Shown here piece by piece: positions 17,435-26,325 of a DNA stretch of 64,000 bases. Within the stretch, counting starts at the first letter, position 1. Each line of letters starts with the position of its first letter. The position numbers and the translations under genes were made by a program. The notes beneath the pieces are model-generated. The model searched no databases, was not told the origin of the DNA, and worked only from the letters and a program-made list of their open reading frames with translations. The stretch covers positions 4,764,001 to 4,828,000 of the forward strand of contig NZ_CP150290.1 of NCBI RefSeq assembly GCF_038051995.1, given 5' to 3'. The stretch is from Paenibacillus sp. FSL H8-0537 (GTDB lineage Bacteria; Bacillota; Bacilli; Paenibacillales; Paenibacillaceae).

Positions 17435-18448
17435 CTAGCTTTCCTTCATTTTCGGATCAAGCGCATCGCGCAGCCCGTCTGCGAGCAGATTGAAGCTCAG
17501 CATCAGCAGCGCCAGTACAACGACCGGCGCGACAAGCATATACGGATAAATCGTCATGGACTTGAAGCTTTCGCTAATAAGCGAGCCTAAAGAAGCCATT
17601 GGCTGGGGAATGCCGAGACCGATAAATGCCAGAAAAGCTTCTGTAAAAATCGCGCTCGGCACTGAAAACATCGACATGATAATGATTTGCCCGAAAATAT
17701 TAGGTAAAATATCTTTGAAAATAATACGAAAGTGACCCGCCCCGAACGTCCGGGACGCCAGCACAAACTCCTGTTCCTTCAGCTTTAAAATTTGTGCCCG
17801 CGCTACCCGGCTCATCCCAATCCAGCCCGTAATCATTAAGGCGAGCGTTATCGTCACAAACCCCGGCTTCAGCACGACAATGAGCAGCGTCACAATGACC
17901 AAATTCGGTATACCACTTAAAATTTCAATAAACCGCTGCATGACATTGTCAACCGAGCGGCCGAAATAACCGGAAACAAGGCCATAGCACATGCCAATAA
18001 TCATATCTACTGCAACGGCGATTACCGCGATGTATAAGGAGATGCGCGTTCCCTCCCAGGTACGGGTCCATAAATCCCGTCCCAGCGTATCGGTGCCGAA
18101 AATATAATAGACGTCGGTCAGCCCCTTCTGCTCGTACGGCTTAACCCCATTGGCTGCTCCATTAAAAATAAAAAAGCTTTCCAAGCCTTCAATGCGCGGG
18201 GGCAAGCTTTTATGCTTAATATGGATTGATTTATACGTATGCTCATTCATCATCGGCCCGAAGGCTGCGAAAAAAGAAATGATAATAATAATGACTAAGC
18301 CAATAACCGCACCTTTATTCGTCTTAAACCGCAGGAAGGCATCCCGCCCATACGATTGGCTCGTATAGGTATGATCGATTTGCACCCGCTCGCTATTGCC
18401 AGCAAGTTCGAAATCGCCACCTGTATAAGATTGAACCGGCTTACCCAT
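17435..18448 (-). CDS. oppC: Oligopeptide ABC transporter permease (OppC-like)
   Basis: Binding-protein-dependent permease of 337 residues. An N-terminal tail of about 45 residues precedes the first helix (VIGLVIIIIISFFAAFGP), followed by a large extracellular loop with HIFGTDTLGRDLWTR-like family sequence (YIFGTDTLGRDLWT). Further helices include the ATPase-coupling EAA loop (ASRTFGAGHFRIIFKDILPN). It overlaps the OppB-like gene by 8 bases. Together they form the channel for peptides. Confidence 0.93.
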   Translation of the reverse strand: MGKPVQSYTGGDFELAGNSERVQIDHTYTSQSYGRDAFLRFKTNKGAVIGLVIIIIISFFAAFGPMMNEHTYKSIHIKHKSLPPRIEGLESFFIFNGAANGVKPYEQKGLTDVYYIFGTDTLGRDLWTRTWEGTRISLYIAVIAVAVDMIIGMCYGLVSGYFGRSVDNVMQRFIEILSGIPNLVIVTLLIVVLKPGFVTITLALMITGWIGMSRVARAQILKLKEQEFVLASRTFGAGHFRIIFKDILPNIFGQIIIMSMFSVPSAIFTEAFLAFIGLGIPQPMASLGSLISESFKSMTIYPYMLVAPVVVLALLMLSFNLLADGLRDALDPKMKES

Positions 18449-19382
18449 GCTTCTCCCCCTTCGCCAAACGAATGCGCGGGTCTATGACGCCATATAAAAT
18501 ATCTACGGCCAGCATAATCGCAATAAACATCATGCTGTAAAGGAAGGATACGGCGATGATGACGTTATAGTCATTGATTTGAATCGCTGTCACAAGCAAG
18601 CTGCCGATGCCGGGAATAGCGAAAATCTGTTCAATAACGAGACTGCCGGTCATTAAAGCGACAACGAGCGGCGCGAGCACCGTAATAATGGGAATGAGCG
18701 CATTTCGCAGCGCATGAACGATAATCAGCCTCGCGCTCCCTACTCCCTTGCTCTCCGAAAGCCGTATATACTCCGAGCTAAGCACTTCAATCATTTCAGA
18801 GCGGGTAAACCGCGCAACGGTCGCAATCGTAAACATTGAAAGGGCGATCGTTGGCAGCACGGTCGACACAAATGGTGCGGCAGAGCTATATAAGAGCGGA
18901 AACCACTTTAGCTTCCACCCCAGAAAATACGACAGAGCGAGGGCAAATACATAAGAGGGAAAGCTGACACCAATCACTGATATAAACGTCGTCAAGCTAT
19001 CTGCCAAGCTATTGTGCTTAAGGGCAGCTGCAATGCCGAGCAGTAATCCAATCACCGTTCCAAGCAGAACGGCCTGAAACCCAATTTGTATGGATACGGG
19101 CAGACGCGCCTCCAGCATCGCGGAAATCGGCATATTTTTCTGAATAACATAGGAAACCCCAAAATCGCCGCTCAGCATCGCTTTAATATAATGGACAAAG
19201 CGATTCAATACGGGCTGGTCAAGGCCATATTTGGCATCCAGAACCGCCCGCTGCGCCTGGGTAATTTTCTCATCGTTAAAGGGTGAGCCCGGCATAAGCT
19301 CCAGCATAAGGAAGAGCGCCAGCAAAATAACGAGCAGAGTTACAACGGCTAAGCCTAATCTTTTTAACACATAGTTTCTCAA
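18441..19382 (-). CDS. oppB: Oligopeptide ABC transporter permease (OppB-like)
   Basis: Permease of about 313-316 residues. First helix LGLAVVTLLVILLALFLML, then the MPGSPFNDEK-type periplasmic motif, GLDQPVLNRFVHYIKAML, DFGVSYV and the coupling loop SKGVGSARLIIVHALRNALI. TTG 19382 is chosen because GAGGTG lies six bases upstream; GTG 19391 overlaps that ribosome-binding site. It lies 103 bp after the OppA-like gene on the same strand. Confidence 0.92.
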   Translation of the reverse strand: MRNYVLKRLGLAVVTLLVILLALFLMLELMPGSPFNDEKITQAQRAVLDAKYGLDQPVLNRFVHYIKAMLSGDFGVSYVIQKNMPISAMLEARLPVSIQIGFQAVLLGTVIGLLLGIAAALKHNSLADSLTTFISVIGVSFPSYVFALALSYFLGWKLKWFPLLYSSAAPFVSTVLPTIALSMFTIATVARFTRSEMIEVLSSEYIRLSESKGVGSARLIIVHALRNALIPIITVLAPLVVALMTGSLVIEQIFAIPGIGSLLVTAIQINDYNVIIAVSFLYSMMFIAIMLAVDILYGVIDPRIRLAKGEKHG

Positions 19383-19494
19383 TCGTTTCACCTCTATAAT
19401 TGTAAAACTTATTAATGCTTATATTTTAAAAATGCCGAATCACAGCTGCCTGAACTTCCGCTTCTGTGATCCGGCCCTTTGAGGGAGCAGCCCG

Positions 19495-21183
19495 TTATTG
19501 TTTATCGGCTAATTTGTAAGAAATACTGCCGCCTATCGTGCCAAGATTAACTCCGGTCACCTCCGGTTTAATTAATATAGCGTTGCCCTTCTGATACACG
19601 GGGAAAATAACCGCTTGCTCCAGCACTTTCGCCTCAAGCTGCTTTAACGCTTCCCACCGCTGCACAGGCTGGCTGGCAAGATCGCCTCTGCTCACCCGAT
19701 CCGCGAGTTCATCATAGGCTTTCTCGCTCCATTTGCCAAAATTGTTCGGGTTATCTGTCGTCCACATCGCCAGATAGGTCATCGGATCGTTATAATCTGG
19801 TCCCCATCTGGTCAGGCCCACTTCATATTCGCCGTTGTACATCAGCTCGACGCGATTTTTCTTCGGCTGGGACTTGAGCGTAAAGGTCACTCCCGGCAGC
19901 GCCGTTTCAATTTCCGATTGAATGAACTGCGATACGAGCGTCGCTGATTCCGTATCTTCAAACAGCAGCTCCAGCTCAATCGCATCAATGCCAAGCTCAG
20001 CTTTCGCTTTTTCCCAATATTTCAGCGCTTCTTCCTTATTGTTCGATGGATAGCTGCCTGCCGTTTCCCGGTAATCCTTACCGTCCGGCCCCGTCGCCAG
20101 AAACTGCGGAACGGCAAAATCTGCTGCGATGGAGCCATCCTTCAATATCTCATCAACGACCGCCGTTTTGTCGTAAGCAAGCGAGAGCGCTTTGCGCAAA
20201 TTGATATTTTCCAAGCCGGGAACCTTCTGATTTGGTGATAAATACCAGAGATAGCCTGTCAGCACGCTTTGATATTCAGAACTTTGCTGGTAGCTTGTAA
20301 TTTGTTCGCCGGAGAGCGCAACATAGTCAATGTCACCATTTTCATAGGCGAGCACCGATTGCTGAGTATCTTTAATAATTTTATAGTTTAGGCCATCCAG
20401 CTTTACGCTGTCAGCGTCGTAGTAGTCATTATTTTTCTCCAAGTAAAAGGTTGTGCCGCCGACTTCCCAGGTTTTCAGCTTGAACGGGCCATTCGCCAGC
20501 AGCGCTTCTGGGGTCAAAGCGAATTCCGTGCCTTTCTCCGTTAAGAAGGCTTCATTTACAGGAAAGAATGAAGGAAAGGCGATTACAGAGTTAAAGAAAG
20601 GGATGGGGCGTTCAAGCTCCACCGTAAGCGTCTTGTCATCAACAGCCTTTACGCCAAGCTCGTCGAAGCTTTTCTCGCCGGCGATGATGGCATCGGCATT
20701 TTTCAAACCGGCTACCCCTGCGATGAAGCTGTACTCACTAGCCGTTTCCGGATTAACAAGGCGCTTCCAGGCAAATTCAAAATCTTTCGCTGTGACTGGA
20801 GTGCCATTGGACCACTTCGCATCCCGCAGTGTAAACGTATAATGGAGGCCATCCTCGCTCAAATCTACCTTTTCAGCTAGAGCCAGCTGGGGCACGCGAT
20901 TCTCATCAATCGAATACAAGCCTTCTGTCGTAGCGGCAATGACTTCAAAAGACAACCCGTCCGTCGCAATGGCGGAATCCATCGAAGCAAGTTCCACATC
21001 TTTGCCCAAATTGAGCACCTTCAGCGCTTCAGGACTGGCTTCCGGTGTTGTGCTCTCTGAAGGGGCACTAGAGCTTTCGGCTGAAGCTGGCGTTGTACCC
21101 GAGCCCTGCTTTGCGCTTGTGCAGCCTGCTAATAATAAAAGGACCGAGAATAGGGCAATTGCTATCTTTACTTTTTTCAACAA
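19495..21183 (-). CDS. oppA: Oligopeptide-binding lipoprotein (OppA-like)
   Basis: Family-5 extracellular solute-binding protein of 562 residues. The signal sequence has lipobox LLLLAGCTS (Cys about 21) and a Ser/Pro linker. Family features include LNLGKDVELASMDSAIATD, YTFTLRDAKWSNGTPVTAKDF and FSEKAYDEL-type C-terminal sequence (WSEKAYDELADRVS). TTG start with GGGGAGG five bases upstream; a second TTG follows directly. It captures peptides outside the membrane and feeds the importer encoded below it. A consensus sigma-A promoter lies upstream. The adjacency to the siderophore locus is noted, but no Fur box was seen here. Confidence 0.93.
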   Translation of the reverse strand: MLKKVKIAIALFSVLLLLAGCTSAKQGSGTTPASAESSSAPSESTTPEASPEALKVLNLGKDVELASMDSAIATDGLSFEVIAATTEGLYSIDENRVPQLALAEKVDLSEDGLHYTFTLRDAKWSNGTPVTAKDFEFAWKRLVNPETASEYSFIAGVAGLKNADAIIAGEKSFDELGVKAVDDKTLTVELERPIPFFNSVIAFPSFFPVNEAFLTEKGTEFALTPEALLANGPFKLKTWEVGGTTFYLEKNNDYYDADSVKLDGLNYKIIKDTQQSVLAYENGDIDYVALSGEQITSYQQSSEYQSVLTGYLWYLSPNQKVPGLENINLRKALSLAYDKTAVVDEILKDGSIAADFAVPQFLATGPDGKDYRETAGSYPSNNKEEALKYWEKAKAELGIDAIELELLFEDTESATLVSQFIQSEIETALPGVTFTLKSQPKKNRVELMYNGEYEVGLTRWGPDYNDPMTYLAMWTTDNPNNFGKWSEKAYDELADRVSRGDLASQPVQRWEALKQLEAKVLEQAVIFPVYQKGNAILIKPEVTGVNLGTIGGSISYKLADKQ

Positions 21184-21260
21184 GGTTTCCTCCCCAAATA
21201 CTTGAAATAAAAAGGAATCTCATTCCATGTAAAATTTAGGATGTTTCAACCTTTTTCTGC

Positions 21261-21289
21261 ATTATACAAGTCGATATTTTTAAAGTCAA
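21261..21289 (-). promoter_or_regulatory. Sigma-A promoter of the opp operon
   Basis: On the minus strand TTGACT (21284-21289) and TATAAT (21261-21266) are separated by exactly 17 bases, about 80 bp before the OppA-like start. Upstream, TATCAA-ATTAA-TTGATA (21306-21322) is a possible operator. Confidence 0.75.
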
Positions 21290-21344
21290 CTATTCTTATT
21301 GGAATTATCAAATTAATTGATATAACGATAGGAATATCAAATAA

Positions 21345-21370
21345 CCCCTATCTCGGCAGCGAGATAGGGG
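21345..21370 (-). terminator. Hairpin terminator downstream of monooxygenase gene
   Basis: CCCCTATCTCG (21345-21355) and CGAGATAGGGG (21360-21370) form an 11-bp stem with a 4-base loop, followed on the minus strand by the U-rich TTATTTGATATT. It separates the monooxygenase unit from the opp promoter. Confidence 0.7.
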
Positions 21371-21413
21371 GAATAGACTAGCCATGCTATTGGGAAATAG
21401 ATGTGGAAATTCC

Positions 21414-22925
21414 TTATTTCAAGTGTGTAGAACCTTGCTCACACCAACGGGCAAGTCCTGCTTTGACCGCCTCCAGCGGCGCCGATTCTGTACAGTCAAC
21501 CGCCCATGCAATGTAGCCATCGGGGCGAATTAAAGCCGTATGGACATTTTCCCACCCGATTGCTGCTTCAGCTATAGATGCTTGCACACCTTCCACATGC
21601 GCATATTTCTCCCAATCGACTAGCTCGCCAAATTGGGGGTCACCCGCGAGGTGAAGCAGCACGTAGGAGCCTGCATGCATGAGCTTATAGGATTTTAGAA
21701 GAGAGCCGCTCGCCAGCCTTAAAGTAAGCTCCGAGAATCGGCGTCCATTCAGGGGATGTGGCGGCGATTGGGGGTCAGGCGCATACCCCACATCAAAGGC
21801 TGAAATTTGGGCAGAGAGCAAGGCATTGGCTTCGGGTATTTGCAGAAGGGATGCCATAAGCTTTCTTAACTCCACCACGCCCGGAAGCTGTCTAATCAAT
21901 AGAGCCTGCGCTTCGGTATTGCGAAGCAGCGCCGTGCTGACAGGATAACGTTCCTCATGATAGCTGTCCAATAGCCAATCTGGGGCCCAGCCATTCAGCT
22001 CAGCAGCCAGCTTCCATCCTAAATTCACAGCCTCCTGCAAACCGACATTCATTCCTTGTCCGCCTGCTGGAAGATGAATATGTGCCGCGTCTCCGGCGAG
22101 GAAAACCCGATTTTTGCGAAAATGCTCCGCTTGGCGGGTTGCATTGCCGAATCGCGAGAGCCACTCCGCTTCTCTAATCCCAAAATCCTGTCCATAAACA
22201 CGCAGCATGCTGGACTTAAGCTCACCGAGTGTGACTGGTTCGTCCTTAGCAATCGCCATCCGCTCGGAATCGAATACAATGACCCGGTGAATCTGCTTAG
22301 TCACAGGTACAATCATGATACCGCCTTGTTCCGTAAAATGAGATACGATTCCCCCTGCTTCCAGCTCTGGCAGCTTGACATCGCCAAGCATACAAGTAAA
22401 GGTAGCATCAGTTCCTAAAAAAGCGATGTCCATTTGTTTACGGACAAGGCTTCCGCCGCCATCAGCGCCCACGACGTATGCAGCGGTCAGCCTATATTCT
22501 CCTTCCGACCCTAGCGCCGTCACTTCAACGCCTTCGTCGTGCTGGCGGATCGATTTCACTTCCGTCTCCCGAATAATAGCTACGCCCAGCCCTCTTGCCC
22601 GCTCCTCCAGCAGCTTCTCGGTTTCACTCTGGGCAAGAACTAACGTATAGTTCGAGGCAGAATCCAAAACCGAAAAGTCCAAAGGCGTTGCCAGACCCGC
22701 GAAATGCCCTTTCGGAATCGGCCTCCCTTTCTCAAGCAGCTCTGGAGCAAGCCCTCGCATGTCTAATATCTCCAGCGTACGGGGATGAATCGTTAATGCA
22801 CGAGAATAAGGTGTTGTATCCTTCAAACGCTCCAGCAAGCAAACTTTTATGTTAGCTAAAGCCAGCTCAGAGGCTACCATCAGTCCGACTGGCCCACCTC
22901 CTACCACAATTACGCCATCTTTCAT
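21414..22925 (-). CDS. FAD-dependent aromatic monooxygenase (PHBH-type)
   Basis: Group A flavoprotein hydroxylase of 503 residues. The N-terminal dinucleotide motif VVGGGPVGLMVASELA, the central AAYVVGADGGGSLVRK (DG motif) and FLAGDAAHIHLPAGGQGMN (GD motif) identify FAD binding with NAD(P)H-driven hydroxylation, as in the RdmE/MhpA/PgaE type. A thioredoxin-like C-terminal region follows, as in polyketide and phenol hydroxylases. It lies 27 bp after a MarR regulator in one transcription unit. I infer oxidation or detoxification of an aromatic compound, possibly a quinone precursor or antibiotic. The substrate is unknown. Confidence 0.88.
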   Translation of the reverse strand: MKDGVIVVGGGPVGLMVASELALANIKVCLLERLKDTTPYSRALTIHPRTLEILDMRGLAPELLEKGRPIPKGHFAGLATPLDFSVLDSASNYTLVLAQSETEKLLEERARGLGVAIIRETEVKSIRQHDEGVEVTALGSEGEYRLTAAYVVGADGGGSLVRKQMDIAFLGTDATFTCMLGDVKLPELEAGGIVSHFTEQGGIMIVPVTKQIHRVIVFDSERMAIAKDEPVTLGELKSSMLRVYGQDFGIREAEWLSRFGNATRQAEHFRKNRVFLAGDAAHIHLPAGGQGMNVGLQEAVNLGWKLAAELNGWAPDWLLDSYHEERYPVSTALLRNTEAQALLIRQLPGVVELRKLMASLLQIPEANALLSAQISAFDVGYAPDPQSPPHPLNGRRFSELTLRLASGSLLKSYKLMHAGSYVLLHLAGDPQFGELVDWEKYAHVEGVQASIAEAAIGWENVHTALIRPDGYIAWAVDCTESAPLEAVKAGLARWCEQGSTHLK

Positions 22926-22952
22926 TTATCGTCACACCTCTCCATTGAGCAT

Positions 22953-23462
22953 TCATAATGACTGCCCCGCTATCTCCGCAACACTATGCTCATAAAAACC
23001 GATCAAATCCAGAATAAACCGTTTGACTACCTCAAGCTCAGCCTCACTATAGGCATGTAAAATCCCCATGAATTTCTCCTGCGCCCTGTCATGCAGCTCT
23101 TCATGAATGACATACAATTGCTTGCCCGGCGCAGTCAGACGAAAAAAAACTTCCTTTTTATTATCGTTTAATTGCGTTTTACGTACCCAGCCGTTTTTCA
23201 AAAGGCGAGTCGTTACCTTGGAGACGTTTCCCTTGCTCAGCCCCATTTTATCGGCAATTGCCGTCAAATTAAGCGGCTCGTGCTGGCCTATGCAGGACAC
23301 CACATGAATTTCCGTCATATTAAGCGGCGTATCAAATTCAATGCTGCTGCGCAGCTGCTGTAAAAACAGGCTGCCTTCGTTCTGCTCGAACTGCTCCTGC
23401 TGATGCAGCAGCTTTATTAGCAGTTCATACACATATTGCTTGTTCATTTGATGTTTTTCCAT
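22953..23462 (-). CDS. MarR-family transcriptional regulator
   Basis: Winged-helix regulator. I use ATG 23462 (MEKHQMNKQY), which follows AAAGGATGGG; the frame extends to ATG 23498 without a ribosome-binding site. The HTH is LNLTAIADKMGLSKGNVSKV and the wing TRLLKNGWVRKTQLNDNKKE, then a C-terminal dimerisation helix. It precedes the monooxygenase gene, and a perfect palindrome (23512-23529) lies about 50 bp upstream. The same palindrome occurs before the nitroreductase gene. I infer autoregulation and control of both enzymes in response to an aromatic or redox ligand. Confidence 0.9.
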   Translation of the reverse strand: MEKHQMNKQYVYELLIKLLHQQEQFEQNEGSLFLQQLRSSIEFDTPLNMTEIHVVSCIGQHEPLNLTAIADKMGLSKGNVSKVTTRLLKNGWVRKTQLNDNKKEVFFRLTAPGKQLYVIHEELHDRAQEKFMGILHAYSEAELEVVKRFILDLIGFYEHSVAEIAGQSL

Positions 23463-23511
23463 GCTTAACCCATCCTTTGCTAGCTTCACTCCTTTCATTA
23501 TAGCTCATAAA

Positions 23512-23529
23512 TTGTTTCTAAAGAAACAA
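23512..23529. promoter_or_regulatory. MarR operator, site 1
   Basis: TTGTTTC-TAAA-GAAACAA is a perfect inverted repeat; with flanks it extends to 10-bp arms (23509-23532). It lies upstream of the MarR/monooxygenase unit and matches the site at 24167-24184. Confidence 0.75.
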
Positions 23530-23564
23530 TTTGATTAATAAAAATAATGCGCCGCACCTACAGC

Positions 23565-24125
23565 TCACAGGATGGTCAGTTTCTTTTCAGCCGGCGTACG
23601 CGACTTTGCTTTCGGAATTTTATCGAAGTAGCCCATAAGCAGTATACCAACAATACGCTCATCCGGCTTGACGCCTAGCCCTTCACAAAATATAGGGGAG
23701 TGGATACATTCGAGCGTTGACCAAACCATCCCGATTCTTTGCTCCCAAGCCAGTAATTGAAAGTTTTGAATGAGGCAGCTGACGGCCCCATAATCCTCCT
23801 CTTGCTTATGCGCATCCTTGTCCGCTTTCATCACAACAATTAGAAACGCAGGGGTTTTGCTGTAATGCTGCATCATCATCTGCTTCAACTTTCCAGGCAT
23901 TAGCTTGAGACGTTTCAGATGGCCCATCGACTCCATCATTAGATCGACCAGCCTGGCTTTTGCCTCCATACGTTCGGCTACAATAAAGCGCCAGGGCTCC
24001 CGCAGCCCATGATTGGGTGCCCACACGGCATCATTTAACAATTGGAGCAGCATATCCGGCGCAAGCGATTTTTCGTTAAAGTGCCGAATGCTGCGCCTTT
24101 CACGAATCGTAACTGCAATGCTCAT
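23565..24125 (-). CDS. Nitroreductase-family protein
   Basis: FMN-dependent nitroreductase-like protein of 186 residues. The N-terminal IRERRSIRHFNEKS is the usual phosphate/FMN-binding start, with APNHGLREPWRFIV and WSTLECIHSPIFCEGLGVKP further on. Members reduce nitroaromatics, quinones or related electrophiles with NAD(P)H. ATG 24125 follows GGAGGG. A copy of the MarR palindrome lies 41 bp upstream, linking it to the monooxygenase unit. Substrate unknown. Confidence 0.87.
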   Translation of the reverse strand: MSIAVTIRERRSIRHFNEKSLAPDMLLQLLNDAVWAPNHGLREPWRFIVAERMEAKARLVDLMMESMGHLKRLKLMPGKLKQMMMQHYSKTPAFLIVVMKADKDAHKQEEDYGAVSCLIQNFQLLAWEQRIGMVWSTLECIHSPIFCEGLGVKPDERIVGILLMGYFDKIPKAKSRTPAEKKLTIL

Positions 24126-24166
24126 TGAAGGGCCCTCCTTCCATTTTATTTTTCAATCCTGAAACT

Positions 24167-24184
24167 TTGTTTCCCTAGAAACAA
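24167..24184. promoter_or_regulatory. MarR operator, site 2
   Basis: TTGTTTC-CCTA-GAAACAA has the same 7-bp arms and 4-bp spacer as site 1 and lies just before the nitroreductase gene. Confidence 0.72.
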
Positions 24185-24269
24185 TTTAATCACAACCATC
24201 CTCTATTCGTCAATGAAGGGTTGAAAATAGTCGCCGCGCCAAAACCTATAGCCCCATTTCGCAAACAAA

Positions 24270-24387
24270 AAACAGGAAGTGTCTTCAAACTGATCAAACA
24301 CTAAACGAGGGGGTGATAATGCGGTTCCAGCCGCTTTAGGCGGGTAACTCCATTTTTCCCTATCATCGTTTGTGAATCTTCCTGTTT
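24270..24387. other. Possible structured RNA or repeat element in gene-free gap
   Basis: In the 348-bp gap 24126-24473, AAACAGGAAG (24270-24279) pairs with CTTCCTGTTT (24378-24387). Inside, AAACGA (24303-24308) pairs with TCGTTT (24366-24371), TGATA with TATCA, and GCGG with CCGC. The nested pairings suggest one folded element of about 118 nt. I could not match it to a known riboswitch class. A 73-codon minus-strand frame overlaps it without a ribosome-binding site and I do not call it a gene. Confidence 0.35.
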
Positions 24388-24473
24388 GAAAACATTCCCT
24401 GGCTAGCTTCCTTTTTTTGATCATGACATTGGCATTAGTGTTGCATTAGTGTTTGTTAATATGCCTTCTTAAC

Positions 24474-25457
24474 TTAGGAAGGATCGTCAACCGGCGGCTC
24501 TCCGAATACCGGATTCCCATCCTCATCCCAGTCCATTTTTTTTATCCTTGCATGGCGATTGGGGTCATACAGCGGATTGCCTACGATTTCCTTATAGCTC
24601 CGGGCATGATAGACAAGCACATCATCAAGCTCATTCTCCGCAACCGTGAAGCAGTTATGCCCAGGTCCGTATTGCCTTGTCTGCTCGCTCGTCTGAAACA
24701 CGGGCTGTGGAGATTTGCTCCAAGCAGCCGCATCAAGCGGATCACAGTCCGCATCTGCCGTCAATAGTCCCATGCAATAATGATGATCCGTTGCGCTTGC
24801 GGAATAGGTGATAAACAGCTTTCCGTTTCGCGCTAGCACCGCTGGCCCTTCATTCACCTTGAAGCCTGTGATTTCCCAAGAAAACTCCGGCTTCGTCAGA
24901 AGCACCTGCTCGCCGTGCAGCGTCCACGGATTTTCCAGCTCTGAAATGTACAAATTGGAATTGCCTGCAATATGCGGCGCTTTCTGCGCCCAAACCAGAT
25001 ACTGCTTGCCTTTATGAGAGAAGCTGGTCGCATCAAGCGCGAACGTGTCCCAAGCTGTATGGATTTGTCCCTTCTCCGTCCATTTGCCTTCCAGCGGATT
25101 GGATGAAGCATTTTCAAGGACAAACATGCGATGGTTGAACAAGCCGTCAACGATTTCTTCAGAAGGTGCCGCCGCGAAATAGATATACCATTTTTCATCA
25201 ATGAAATGAATTTCCGGCGCCCAGATTAGAGCGCTCATCGGCCCCATGCTCGGCTTCGTCCATACAGCGACTGGCGTGCTTTCGGCAAGACCATTCAGCA
25301 TCTTAGCCCTGCGCAGCTCAATTCGGTCGAATTCAGGCACGGAGGCTGTAAAATAGTAAAACCCGTCAGCATGCCGATAAATCCAGGGGTCCGCTCTTTG
25401 TTCGATAAAGGGATTAGGAAAAAGCTGATTATTTACTGGATTAGCTGTATCTTTCAT
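24474..25457 (-). CDS. Glycoside hydrolase family 43 enzyme
   Basis: Five-bladed beta-propeller GH43 enzyme of about 327 residues with no signal peptide, so probably cytoplasmic. Candidate catalytic residues are the Asp in QRADPWIYRHADGFYYFTA (general base), the Asp in FALDATSF (pKa modulator) and the Glu in KVNEGPAVL (general acid). PGHNCFTV is common in alpha-L-arabinofuranosidase-type members. It would release arabinose (or xylose) from imported oligosaccharides. I use ATG 25457 with GAGG upstream; ATG 25472 is also possible. It is the last gene after two sugar permeases. Confidence 0.88.
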   Translation of the reverse strand: MKDTANPVNNQLFPNPFIEQRADPWIYRHADGFYYFTASVPEFDRIELRRAKMLNGLAESTPVAVWTKPSMGPMSALIWAPEIHFIDEKWYIYFAAAPSEEIVDGLFNHRMFVLENASSNPLEGKWTEKGQIHTAWDTFALDATSFSHKGKQYLVWAQKAPHIAGNSNLYISELENPWTLHGEQVLLTKPEFSWEITGFKVNEGPAVLARNGKLFITYSASATDHHYCMGLLTADADCDPLDAAAWSKSPQPVFQTSEQTRQYGPGHNCFTVAENELDDVLVYHARSYKEIVGNPLYDPNRHARIKKMDWDEDGNPVFGEPPVDDPS

Positions 25458-25479
25458 CGTTGTGAGCCTCATTTCGTCG

Positions 25480-26325
25480 TTAGCCTTTTACCGCGCCCGC
25501 CGTAACGCCGCCAATAATATAGCGCTGAGCGAATCCGTAGAAGATCATAATAGGAATCATGGACAGGATAATAGCTGCGAATGCCATATTCACCTGGGAC
25601 GTATATTCGCCGAAAAACTGGAATTGCACAAGCGGCAGCGTGGAAACCGCCTTTTTCTGCACAAGCACCATAGAAACAACGAAATCATTCCACGCCCCAA
25701 GGGCGCTAAGTACAATGATTGTCATGTTAATTGGCTTCAGCAGCGGAAAAATAATACTAAAAAACGTTCGATACCGTGAAGCTCCGTCCAGCAACGCCGA
25801 TTCTTCCAGTTCCCTTGGAACCGTCTTGATGAAGCCTACATAAAGGAAGCAAAAATAACCGATCTGCACGCCCGTTAACGAGATGACGAGCCCAGGCAGC
25901 GTATTCAGAATATGAAGGTCCGCCCATGTTTTGTACAGTGGAAACATCAGCACCTGAAACGGCAGCATAATGCTCGACATAAATAAATAATAGAAAAACG
26001 TATAAAAGCGAGTATTGTTTCGGGCAATGACGTAAGCTCCCATGGAGCAGACAAGAATCGTCAGAGCAACCGTCGCCGACGTTGTCACCACACTGTTGCG
26101 AAGCGCAAGGAAAAAGTTGGAGGCTTCAATAGCATCCGCATAATTGCTCCATGAAATGTGTTTGGGAAAGCTGAGCGGACTTTCGGCCGTCTCCATCGGC
26201 GTCTTAATGGAATAGACGATTGCGATATAGAAGGGGAACAAGAACAGCAGGCCAATAGCATAAAGGATAGCAATGCGAATTCGTTCCACCCATTTAAACG
26301 GCTTGGTAGCTCGCGATGTGTTCAA
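25480..26325 (-). CDS. Carbohydrate ABC transporter permease (MalG-type)
   Basis: Inner permease of 281 residues with six membrane segments and the EAA coupling loop LEESALLDGASRYRTFFSII. TTG start at 26325, preceded by GGGAGGTGG, overlaps the stop of the partner permease by 4 bases (TTGA). It forms the channel with the MalF-type protein for the lipoprotein encoded upstream. The ATPase is not in the window; such systems often use a shared MsmX-type ATPase. Confidence 0.92.
   Translation of the reverse strand: MNTSRATKPFKWVERIRIAILYAIGLLFLFPFYIAIVYSIKTPMETAESPLSFPKHISWSNYADAIEASNFFLALRNSVVTTSATVALTILVCSMGAYVIARNNTRFYTFFYYLFMSSIMLPFQVLMFPLYKTWADLHILNTLPGLVISLTGVQIGYFCFLYVGFIKTVPRELEESALLDGASRYRTFFSIIFPLLKPINMTIIVLSALGAWNDFVVSMVLVQKKAVSTLPLVQFQFFGEYTSQVNMAFAAIILSMIPIMIFYGFAQRYIIGGVTAGAVKG

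Noticed and set aside
15428..21183. Opp transporter as part of the siderophore system
   Set aside because: It has its own sigma-A promoter, no Fur box was seen, and a terminator plus repeat element separate it from the siderophore genes.
24203..24424. 73-codon minus-strand reading frame
   Set aside because: No ribosome-binding site, no recognised family, and it overlaps the nested-stem element; the frame is more likely a by-product of that structure.
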